Source of the DNA: Onishia niordana
GTDB lineage: Bacteria; Pseudomonadota; Gammaproteobacteria; Pseudomonadales; Halomonadaceae
NCBI RefSeq assembly: GCF_004798965.1
Contig: NZ_SDSD01000001.1
Location: 310,001-374,000, forward strand
DNA: 64,000 nt
Reading direction: 5' to 3'
Shown: positions 57,359-64,000 of the stretch, piece by piece
How the letters are laid out: each line of letters opens with the position of its first letter
Numbering within the stretch: the stretch's first letter is position 1
The notes under the pieces: model-generated
The model's input: only the letters and a program-made list of their open reading frames with translations
Told to the model about the DNA's origin: nothing
The model's database searches: none
Made by a program: the position numbers and the translations under genes

Positions 57359-58636
57359 ATGAACCGGATCGCCCCCCTCTTCGCCCGCCTGCGGCCCCGA
57401 ACGCGTGCATTCAGCCGCTCGCTAGCCACCATCGCCCTGGCCGTCACCGCCCTGCCGAGTCTTGCCCAGGACGCTACACCGACCATCGGCGACTCGAACC
57501 TGAAGAGCTGGGCCGCTATCGAAGAGGCCGCCAAGGGACAGACGGTCTATTGGAATGCCTGGGGAGGCGATAACCGCACCAATGAGTACCTGGCCTGGGT
57601 CGCCGACGAGCTCGAAGCACGCCACGATATCGAGCTTGTCCACGTCAAGCTGAGCGACACCGGCACCGCGGTCTCGCGGGTGATCGCCGAGAAGGCCGCC
57701 GGCAACCTCGACGAGGGTGCCATCGACCTGATCTGGATCAACGGCGAGAACTTCGCCGCCATGAAGGACAACGACCTGCTGTTCGGCCCCTTCGCCGAGG
57801 CCCTGCCCAACTACGCCCTGACGCGCCCTCAGAGTAACCCCGAGGTGCGTGTCGACTTCACGGTACCTACTGGCGGTTTCGAGGCCCCCTGGGGCAAGGC
57901 GCAGTTGACCTTCTACTACGACAGCGCCCGACTCGAGACCCCACCAGGCGACATGGCTGAACTGCTCGACTGGGCCGAGGATAACCCTGGCCGTTTCACC
58001 TATCCGCTGGTGCCTGACTTCACCGGCAGCACCTTCCTCAAGCAGGCCTTGATTGAACTGACCAATGACACCGCGCCGCTCTATAAGCCGGTCGAGAAGA
58101 GCGACTTCGCCGCCGTCACTGCCCCGCTGTGGGACTACCTGGATGCCCTGCATCCGCACCTGTGGCGTGATGGCCGCCATTTTCCGGCCAGCGGCCCGGA
58201 GATGAAACGCCTGATGGGCGACGGCGAGCTGAGCATGGCCTTCACCTTCATCCCCTCTGAGCCGGCCGCGGCGGTGGCCGATTTCCAGCTGCCGCCGACC
58301 ACCCGCAGCTACGTGCTCGATGGTGGCACCCTGGGCAACGTGCACTTCGTCGCCATTCCCTTCAATGCAAGCCACAAGGCAGGCGCACTCGTCACCGCCA
58401 ACTTCCTGCTCTCGCCACAAGCGCAGACGCACAAGCAGGACCCCGCCGTATGGGGTGATCGCACGGTGCTCGACCTGGATGCCCTCGACGAAGAGGCTCG
58501 CGCGGCCTTCATCGACGATCGTGACAATCCGGCCGCCCTGCCTGCCGAGGCCTTGTCGAAGACGCTCCCCGAGCCACACCCGAGCTGGATGGAGCGCCTC
58601 GAGGAGGCCTGGCTCGAGCGTTACGGCAGCCAGTAA
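57359..58636 (+). CDS. ynjB: YnjB-type ABC substrate-binding protein
   Basis: A 425-aa periplasmic binding protein with a Tat- or Sec-like signal (basic N-terminus, cleavage after LPSLA about residue 36). The mature part matches YnjB of E. coli: GQTVYWNAWGGDNRTNEYL, DLIWINGENFAAMKDN, FGPFAEALPNY, PWGKAQLTFYYDS. YnjB-D is an uncharacterised importer related to thiamine and iron transporters. AAGGA supports the start. Followed after four bases by the permease gene. Confidence 0.9.
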   Translation: MNRIAPLFARLRPRTRAFSRSLATIALAVTALPSLAQDATPTIGDSNLKSWAAIEEAAKGQTVYWNAWGGDNRTNEYLAWVADELEARHDIELVHVKLSDTGTAVSRVIAEKAAGNLDEGAIDLIWINGENFAAMKDNDLLFGPFAEALPNYALTRPQSNPEVRVDFTVPTGGFEAPWGKAQLTFYYDSARLETPPGDMAELLDWAEDNPGRFTYPLVPDFTGSTFLKQALIELTNDTAPLYKPVEKSDFAAVTAPLWDYLDALHPHLWRDGRHFPASGPEMKRLMGDGELSMAFTFIPSEPAAAVADFQLPPTTRSYVLDGGTLGNVHFVAIPFNASHKAGALVTANFLLSPQAQTHKQDPAVWGDRTVLDLDALDEEARAAFIDDRDNPAALPAEALSKTLPEPHPSWMERLEEAWLERYGSQ

Positions 58637-58640
58637 CGCA

Positions 58641-60338
58641 ATGGTGTTCTTCTCACCGACCATCCGGGCCCTGCCCTGGGTCGCCATTGCCCTGCTGAGC
58701 CTGCCGGTGGCCGGCGGGCTGGCCGGGGTCTTGGCCCCGGCACTGGGTTGGTTACCGGCGCTGGGCGGCCACGAGCTGACCCTCGAGCACTGGCAGACCC
58801 TCGCCGCAACGCCTGGGCTTGCCGACATGGTGCGTCTGAGCCTGACCACCGGGCTCGCAAGCGCGCTTATCTCGCTTGCCATCGTGATGCTGTTTATCGG
58901 CGCCTTCGCCGAAACCCGCGCCCTGGCGTTGGTGCGCCGCCTGCTATCTCCCTTGTTGGCGGTCCCCCATGCCGCCGCCGCCATCGGCATCGCCTTCCTG
59001 CTGACGCCCTCGGGACTCGCCAGCCGGCTGATCTCGCCCTGGCCCAGCGGCCTTGACACACCGCCGGACTATCTCTTCCCCGGCGACCCCTGGGGTCTGG
59101 GGCTCATCCTTGGGCTGGTCATCAAGGAGGTGCCCTTCCTCTTGCTGATGAGCCTTGCTGCCCTGCCCCAGTGCCAGGCGCAGTCACGCCTGCGGCTGGC
59201 ACGCTCGCTGGGCTACGCGCCGCTCACCGCCTTTGCCAAGGCGGTGCTGCCGGGGCTCTATCCGCTGATTCGGCTACCGGTCTATGCGGTGATCGCCTTC
59301 GCCTCCGCCAATGTCGAGGTCGCGATGATCCTCGGCCCCACCACCCCGCCCCCGCTGGCAGTGGCGGTGGTGCGCTGGATCAACGACCCGGACCTTACGA
59401 TGCGCTTCGTGGCCTCGGCGGCGGCCCTGCTGCAGCTCGGCGTGACGCTTGCGGCCCTCGGGCTCTGGTGGCTTGGCGAGCGACTGGTCGCAAGGCTCAC
59501 CCAAGCCGCCCTGACCGACGGTCGCCGCCACTCGGGCGACCGCCTGTGGGCTGGTGCCGGCGGGCTCACTACCCTGCTGGCCGTGGCGCTGCTTGGCGGC
59601 AGCCTCGTGGGCCTGGTGCTGTGGTCGCTGGCCGCCTGGTGGCCGTTCCCGGCCACACTGCCGAGCCCCTTGAGTCTGCATGCCTGGCGTGGGGCGATGC
59701 CGGGTCTCAAAGAACCGCTTGCCCAGACGGCAGTGATCGGCCTAGCGGCCACCGGGCTTTCGCTGGTGCTGGCGATCGGCGCTCTGGAGGCCGAGCACCT
59801 GCGCGGCCGTGGCATGGCCGCCTGGGCGGAACTGGTATTGTATCTGCCCCTCGTCGTGCCGCCCGTCGCCTTCCTGTTCGGTCTCGTGCAGCTGCAGGTC
59901 CAAGCAGGGCTGGCCCCGGGGGCAATGGCGGTGATACTGGCCCATAGCCTCTTCGTACTGCCCTATGTGTTCCTGTCGCTGTCGGAAAGCTACCGGCGCA
60001 TCGACCCGCGCTGGGCGCAGGTGGCGGCCGGTCTCGGCCACTCGCCGGCGAGCCGTTTCATGCGAGTGCGCCTGCCGCTGCTCACGGTACCGATCCTGAC
60101 CGCCGCCGCCGTCGGTTTCGCGGTGAGCGTCGGCCAGTACCTGCCGACCCTGCTGATGAGCGCCGGGCGCCTGACGACCCTGACCACCGAGGCGGTCAGC
60201 CTGGCAAGCGGCGGCGATCGCCGGCTGGCTGCCGTCTATGCGCTGATGCAGCTGCTGCTACCCGCCCTGGCCTTCGCCCTGGCACTGACCCTGCCGCGCC
60301 TGCTGATGCATCGCCGAAGTGGAGTGCTCAACCCGTGA
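58641..60338 (+). CDS. ynjC: YnjC-type ABC permease (two fused permease domains)
   Basis: A 565-aa double permease with about 12 helices, each half carrying an EAA-type loop (AQSRLRLARSLGYAPLTAFAK near 185; WAQVAAGLGHSPASRFMR near 460). Such fused permeases occur in the Fe3+/thiamine (ThiP-like) group. The frame continues far upstream, but ATG 58641 after the ynjB stop gives a proper first helix. GTG of ynjD overlaps its TGA. Confidence 0.9.
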   Translation: MVFFSPTIRALPWVAIALLSLPVAGGLAGVLAPALGWLPALGGHELTLEHWQTLAATPGLADMVRLSLTTGLASALISLAIVMLFIGAFAETRALALVRRLLSPLLAVPHAAAAIGIAFLLTPSGLASRLISPWPSGLDTPPDYLFPGDPWGLGLILGLVIKEVPFLLLMSLAALPQCQAQSRLRLARSLGYAPLTAFAKAVLPGLYPLIRLPVYAVIAFASANVEVAMILGPTTPPPLAVAVVRWINDPDLTMRFVASAAALLQLGVTLAALGLWWLGERLVARLTQAALTDGRRHSGDRLWAGAGGLTTLLAVALLGGSLVGLVLWSLAAWWPFPATLPSPLSLHAWRGAMPGLKEPLAQTAVIGLAATGLSLVLAIGALEAEHLRGRGMAAWAELVLYLPLVVPPVAFLFGLVQLQVQAGLAPGAMAVILAHSLFVLPYVFLSLSESYRRIDPRWAQVAAGLGHSPASRFMRVRLPLLTVPILTAAAVGFAVSVGQYLPTLLMSAGRLTTLTTEAVSLASGGDRRLAAVYALMQLLLPALAFALALTLPRLLMHRRSGVLNP

Positions 60339-61054
60339 CCCTTCTCGATTCCTTTACCTCTTCCAGGGCCACCGAGCCTCGTGCCGAGCGCCCAATCAAT
60401 ACCGAGGTGGCAAGCAATGCGGCACTGATCCTCGAGGATATCCGCATCGACCAGGGCGACCGCCCGCTGGTGTCATTGGATGCGCGCATCGCCCCCGGCG
60501 AGGTCTTGACGCTGATGGGCCCCTCCGGCGTCGGCAAGTCAACGCTGCTGGCCTACATCGCCGGTTTTCTTGCACCCGCCTTCCGAGCCCGGGGCCGCGT
60601 TCTGCTCGATGACACCGACCTCACCCGCCTGGCGCCGGAAACGCGCCACCTGGGACTGCTGTTCCAGGATCCCTTGCTGTTTCCCCACCTGAGTGTCGGC
60701 GGCAACCTGGCCTTCGGTATGCCACGCGAGGGAAGCCGGCGGGAGAGACGCCGTAGGATCGAGGCGGCGCTCGAGGAAATTGGCCTGGCCGGCCTCGCCA
60801 AGCGCGACCCAGAGACGCTCTCCGGTGGCCAACGTTCGCGAGTGGCCCTGATGCGGGTGCTGCTCTCGCGGCCCCGTGCCATGCTGTTGGATGAGCCCTT
60901 CTCGAAGCTTGATGCCTCGCTGCGCCACGAGATGCGCTCGCTGGTCTTCGCCCGGGTCCATCGCCTGGGCCTGCCAACGTTGATGGTTACACATGATGCC
61001 GCCGACGCTAAGTCCGCCGGCGGCCCCGTCATCGAGCTAGGAGGCGCTTCTTGA
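60335..61054 (+). CDS. ynjD: YnjD-type ABC ATPase
   Basis: A 239-aa ATPase: Walker A MGPSGVGKSTLL, Q-loop LGLLFQDPLLFPHL, signature LSGGQRSRVALMR, Walker B AMLLDEPFSKLD and switch His in MVTHDAAD. GTG start at 60335 overlaps the permease stop (GTGA). The first 25 residues are poorly conserved. With ynjB and ynjC it makes a complete importer. Confidence 0.92.
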   Translation: MTLLDSFTSSRATEPRAERPINTEVASNAALILEDIRIDQGDRPLVSLDARIAPGEVLTLMGPSGVGKSTLLAYIAGFLAPAFRARGRVLLDDTDLTRLAPETRHLGLLFQDPLLFPHLSVGGNLAFGMPREGSRRERRRRIEAALEEIGLAGLAKRDPETLSGGQRSRVALMRVLLSRPRAMLLDEPFSKLDASLRHEMRSLVFARVHRLGLPTLMVTHDAADAKSAGGPVIELGGAS

Positions 61055-61761
61055 CGACAACCGTGTCCACGCATCATCGCAAACGGCTGAGCATCATCAT
61101 TCCCACGCTGAACGAGGCGGAGAGCATTGAGCGACAGCTGACCGCTCTGCTGGGTCTGTGGGTATGCGGCGTCGAGATCATCGTCGTCGATGGCGGCAGC
61201 CAGGACGCTACCGTGGCGCTTGCCCAGCGCCACGCCAGCCGAGTGATCACAAGCGAACCGGGGCGGGCACGACAGATGAACCTGGGCGCCCGCGCCAGCT
61301 GTGGCGAACAGCTCTTGTTCTTGCATGCCGACACTCACCTGCCGTGCCGCGCCGACCGGAAAATTGCCCAGGCCCTCGAGGGTTCGCGGTGTTGGGGGCG
61401 CTTCGACATTCAACTTTCAGGCGAACAAAGCATGCTGGGAGTCATCGCCATCTGCATGAACTGGCGCTCGCGACTTACCGGTATCGCCACCGGCGATCAG
61501 GCGCTGTTCATGACACGTGCCGCCTTCGAGGCCGTGAACGGCTATCCCGACCAGCCCCTCATGGAAGACATCGAGATCAGCAAGCGCCTGAAGCAGCTGT
61601 CACAACCCGCCTGCCTGCGCGCGAAGGTCGTGAGCTCGGGGCGACGCTGGGAGAACGACGGGCTTTGGCCCACGATGCTGCTGATGTGGCGGCTACGTTA
61701 TCGCTACTGGCGAGGCGAGGATTGCCATCAATTGGCCGAGGAGTACCGTCATGCCCGCTGA
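61051..61761 (+). CDS. Family 2 glycosyltransferase, TIGR04283-type
   Basis: A 236-aa GT-A glycosyltransferase: IIPTLNEAESIERQL, VVDGGSQDATVALAQ, GRARQMNLGA, LFLHADTHLP. This combination is the signature of the TIGR04283 family (named after radical SAM/selenodomain association; later linked to arsenosugar gene sets). TTG start at 61051 overlaps the ynjD stop and has AGGAGG seven bases upstream. No radical-SAM gene is in this window, so the sugar or acceptor is unknown. Confidence 0.87.
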   Translation: MTTTVSTHHRKRLSIIIPTLNEAESIERQLTALLGLWVCGVEIIVVDGGSQDATVALAQRHASRVITSEPGRARQMNLGARASCGEQLLFLHADTHLPCRADRKIAQALEGSRCWGRFDIQLSGEQSMLGVIAICMNWRSRLTGIATGDQALFMTRAAFEAVNGYPDQPLMEDIEISKRLKQLSQPACLRAKVVSSGRRWENDGLWPTMLLMWRLRYRYWRGEDCHQLAEEYRHAR

Positions 61762-62416
61762 TCAGCCCCCCGATGGCTTTCCCCTGGCCATCCTCGCCAA
61801 AGCACCGGTCACAGGGCGCGTCAAGACCCGGCTGATACCGACCCTTGGCGCCGAGGCCGCCGCCCGACTGCACGAGCAATTGCTGCGCCAGACCCTGTCG
61901 GTGGCACTCGCCGCGACCCCCGCTCACCGCATCGTGCTATGGACCGCCCTTAAGCATGATCATCCTCTGTTTCTTGAATTAGCCGACTATCACGGCATTA
62001 ATCTGCGCCCCCAGCCTGAGGGGGATCTGGGGCTGCGCATGTTCACCGCCCTCGCCGCCATGGAAACACCAGGGGTACTGGTGGGCAGCGACTGCCCGGC
62101 CCTGACACCGGCCTTGCTCCGCGACTGTCAGGCGGCCCTTGGCTGCCATGACGGTGTGCTGCTGCCGGCGGAGGACGGCGGCTATGCGCTGGTGGGATTG
62201 CGGACGCCGCAAAAGGCATTCTTTCAGGATATTGCCTGGGGCAGCGATCGGGTGCTTGACCAGACACTGGCCATAGCGAAAGCCCTGGGCTGGCGCCTCG
62301 CCCGGCCCGCCGAGGTCTGGGACATCGATCGTCCCGAGGATGTCGTCCGCTGGCAGGCCATGACCGGCGAACAGCACGACGGCGACACCGCGAACAGGGC
62401 ACCCGGCCGGCGGTAA
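61751..62416 (+). CDS. DUF2064 nucleotidyltransferase-fold protein, TIGR04282-type
   Basis: A 221-aa protein with LAILAKAPVTGRVKTRLIPTL at the start, GDLGLRMFTALAAM and VLVGSDCPALTPALLRD, all typical of DUF2064 (TIGR04282). The fold is that of nucleotidyltransferases; the partner TIGR04283 gene overlaps its start by 11 bases. The pair is widespread, with reaction unproven. It ends 107 bp before the sigma factor gene. Confidence 0.88.
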   Translation: MPADQPPDGFPLAILAKAPVTGRVKTRLIPTLGAEAAARLHEQLLRQTLSVALAATPAHRIVLWTALKHDHPLFLELADYHGINLRPQPEGDLGLRMFTALAAMETPGVLVGSDCPALTPALLRDCQAALGCHDGVLLPAEDGGYALVGLRTPQKAFFQDIAWGSDRVLDQTLAIAKALGWRLARPAEVWDIDRPEDVVRWQAMTGEQHDGDTANRAPGRR

Positions 62417-62523
62417 GATCTGCGCGACTGAGCACACTTAGTCTGGCAGAGCGAACATGCATCGCCTTGATCTTTCTCCTCATCGGGTCATGATACGAAG
62501 AGCTATCGACGACAGGTGATGCC

Positions 62524-63147
62524 ATGACGGCGGCAACAACGGACGACCCCCATGCACGGATGCAGCGCCTGGCAGCGGTAAGGCCACGGCTGGTGTCCTT
62601 CGCCCGACTGCAGCTGAGAGAGCCGGCGCTTGCCGAGGATGCGGTGCAGGAGGCGTTGGCCACGGCCATCGAGAAGGACGCCGACTTCGCCGGGCGTTCA
62701 GGCTACGAGACCTGGGTCTTCGGCATCCTCAAGTACAAGATCCTCGATGCCCTACGCGCCCAGCGACGCCAGGGCAGGTGGCAGCCCTTCGACGACGAGA
62801 GCGATGACGATGCCATCGATCGGCAGTTTCAACAGAGCGGACATTGGCAGGTTGCCGCCCGCCCCTCGGACTGGGGCGACCCGGAAGCCACCTTCGCCAA
62901 CGAGCACTTCTGGCGGGTCTTTGACACCTGCATGATCGCCCTGCCCGACAACATCGCCCGCGTCTTCTCGCTGCGCGAGCTGATGGGGCTCTCTACCGCG
63001 GATATCTGCAAGGAGACCGGACTGAAGGAAAACAACTGCTGGGTGATCCTGCATCGTGCTCGCCTTCGACTGAGGGCCTGCATCGAACGCGGTTTTCTCT
63101 CCCAACACGACCTTTCCCAGCACGACCTCTCGGAGCATGACCAATGA
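62524..63147 (+). CDS. Sigma-70 family factor (TIGR02943-like)
   Basis: A 207-aa ECF-like sigma factor. Region 2: LVSFARLQLREPALAEDAVQEAL and ETWVFGILKYKILDALRAQ; a long linker (FDDESDDDAIDRQFQQSG); region 4: LPDNIARVFSLRELMGLSTA then DICKETGLKENNCWVILHRA. It matches the TIGR02943 group that pairs with small zinc proteins. The C-terminus is a tandem repeat (SQHDL, SQHDL, SEHDQ). It overlaps the next gene by four bases. Confidence 0.88.
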   Translation: MTAATTDDPHARMQRLAAVRPRLVSFARLQLREPALAEDAVQEALATAIEKDADFAGRSGYETWVFGILKYKILDALRAQRRQGRWQPFDDESDDDAIDRQFQQSGHWQVAARPSDWGDPEATFANEHFWRVFDTCMIALPDNIARVFSLRELMGLSTADICKETGLKENNCWVILHRARLRLRACIERGFLSQHDLSQHDLSEHDQ

Positions 63148-63350
63148 TCAAGATGATGATGTGCAGGGAGGTCACCAAGCTGATGTCCAAGCGCCTCGAC
63201 GCCCCCCTGAGCCTAAAGGAGCGCCTCGTCTTGCGCGTTCACCTGAGCATGTGCCATGCCTGCAGCGAGTGTGACAAGCAGTTCCAGCTACTCCACCAGG
63301 CGGGGCAGCACTACCAAGACAGCCCGGCAGATGATCACCGGACGACGTGA
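63144..63350 (+). CDS. Zinc-finger anti-sigma-type protein
   Basis: A 68-aa protein of the zf-HC2 type: an N-terminal Cys-containing helix (MCREVTKLMSKRLDAPLS) and the HxxxCxxC motif in HLSMCHACSECDKQ. It is the size of a bare anti-sigma zinc domain with no membrane segment. Coupled with the sigma factor gene (ATGA overlap), it probably binds and inhibits that factor in the cytoplasm. Confidence 0.85.
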   Translation: MIKMMMCREVTKLMSKRLDAPLSLKERLVLRVHLSMCHACSECDKQFQLLHQAGQHYQDSPADDHRTT

Positions 63351-63366
63351 GGGTCGCCGTCGTCGC

Positions 63367-63831
63367 TCAGGGGCTGGCGGCTTCTTCTGCCAGGGATTCG
63401 AGAAGGTTCGACACCTTATCCAGCGGCAACTCACAGTCGGTCAACTGATGTCGCTTGGCCAGGTAATGTGGGGAGTTCCATTCAAGACGCGTACCGGCAT
63501 CACGCTGGCGGAGTACCATCTTCTGTGGCAGATCCAGCGCCATGCTGCCCTGACACTGCATCATCGGCGTACCGGCCTTGGGATTGCCGAATACGAAGGT
63601 ACGGGTGGGCGGCAACGCGAGACCCGCCTGCTCGGCATTGGCCGCATGATCAATGACCGTAAACAGGGTCAGGCCCTTACTGTCCAGCGCCTCCCGCAAT
63701 CCCTGATCGACAGACTGGATATCCTTCGAACTGTCCATAACCTCGATGCCATCGGCCCTTTCCTCGGCCAAGGCGATACCGGACAGGCTGAAGAGGGTCA
63801 CGGCGACGAGCGCGAGTCTTGACGTGGTCAT
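63367..63831 (-). CDS. Secreted DUF302 protein
   Basis: A 154-aa protein with a signal peptide (MTTSRLALVAVTLFSLSGIA, LA, then EERADG). The rest is the DUF302 fold: SVDQGLREALDSKGLTLFTVIDHAANAEQAG (in parts), TRTFVFGNPKAGTPMMQ, and two cysteines (MQCQGS, LTDCELP). DUF302 proteins occur near redox or stress genes; function unknown. AAGGA supports ATG 63831 over 63879. It is convergent with the sigma/anti-sigma pair, 16 bp apart. Confidence 0.85.
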   Translation of the reverse strand: MTTSRLALVAVTLFSLSGIALAEERADGIEVMDSSKDIQSVDQGLREALDSKGLTLFTVIDHAANAEQAGLALPPTRTFVFGNPKAGTPMMQCQGSMALDLPQKMVLRQRDAGTRLEWNSPHYLAKRHQLTDCELPLDKVSNLLESLAEEAASP

Positions 63832-63921
63832 GGTGCTATTCCTTTCGGTTTGAACCCTTCCTGTGGACAGGGCCGACACCGAGAAGTGCGGAACCCCGAC
63901 GATAGGGTACGCCTTATTGCT

Positions 63922-64000
63922 TTACCCCATGTGATCGCTAAGCGCGAACAGATCCGTCACGGTGATATCGGGCTCGCCCCCCCAGGCGTCGAAGGGCGCC
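63922..64000 (-). CDS. C-terminal end of a gene cut by the window edge
   Basis: The last 26 codons are visible; they end in DAWGGEPDITVTDLFALSDH followed by MG and the TAA at 63922-63924. The pattern (Gly-x-Pro-Asp-I-x-V-x-x-L) is common at the ends of HAD-family phosphatases, but this is too short for a safe call. Confidence 0.45.
   Translation of the reverse strand, partial: APFDAWGGEPDITVTDLFALSDHMG

Noticed and set aside
57422..59059. 545-codon minus-strand frame across ynjB and ynjC
   Set aside because: It spans two genuine genes and has no domain. It arises from GC-rich third-position bias.

Overview
This is about 64 kb of GC-rich (roughly 60-63%) gammaproteobacterial chromosome. Gene content and order point to a moderately halophilic Halomonas-type bacterium (Halomonadaceae). 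The evidence is a canonical ftsB-ispD-ispF-truD-surE-pcm-nlpD-rpoS block with a DUF368/PopT gene inserted, a complete Entner-Doudoroff sugar route under a HexR regulator, a TRAP transporter, a SulP/Usp pair and an EttA gene. The genus is an inference from protein flavour and synteny. I saw no rRNA, tRNA, CRISPR array, prophage, transposase or integrase, so this reads as core chromosome with a few accessory patches.

Layout. 1-2.8 kb: a TRAP transporter (DctM partial, DctQ, DctP) behind a FadR-type GntR regulator. 2.9-12.9 kb: glyA, a two-domain polyphosphate kinase 2, the YbbA/YbbP-type ABC exporter divergent from the TesA esterase, an EamA permease, a SelW-like protein and an MFS permease. 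13.0-17.1 kb: a short LOV blue-light protein, a small PA3496-type protein, ettA and a broken DUF2254 membrane protein. 17.2-26.8 kb, minus strand: lpxL-like, alr, then the rpoS-to-ftsB block. 27-28.6 kb: a FemAB-like acyltransferase and an unknown protein.

28.9-37.9 kb and 42.5-46.7 kb hold central sugar metabolism. gap diverges from edd, glk, a hexose-6-phosphate mutarotase, an aldo/keto reductase, pgi and a PfkB sugar kinase. The second part is zwf-pgl-eda divergent from hexR. Together they take glucose or fructose to 6-phosphogluconate, then KDPG, then pyruvate plus glyceraldehyde-3-phosphate. HexR-like 15-bp sites lie in both divergent intergenic regions. Between the two parts sit a hybrid histidine kinase and a REC-GGDEF(degenerate)-EAL protein (c-di-GMP hydrolysis).

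The most unusual structure is between edd and glk: four tandem 74-bp units. Each carries a start codon, the first eight codons of glk or near copies, a hairpin and a Shine-Dalgarno sequence. They form four 25-codon ORFs, each ending in an ATGA overlap with the next start and finally with glk itself.

46.8-55.7 kb: a LolA-like carrier, RidA, an MFS permease, a Usp/SulP pair, a slipin/NfeD pair and an Asp/Glu-racemase-fold enzyme. 56.2-63.4 kb: an accessory-looking run of an APH-family phosphotransferase, a YnjBCD-type ABC importer, two transferases of the families first described beside radical-SAM/selenodomain (later arsenosugar) genes, a TIGR02943-like sigma factor and a zinc-binding anti-sigma-type protein. 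It faces a secreted DUF302 protein. The window ends inside another gene.
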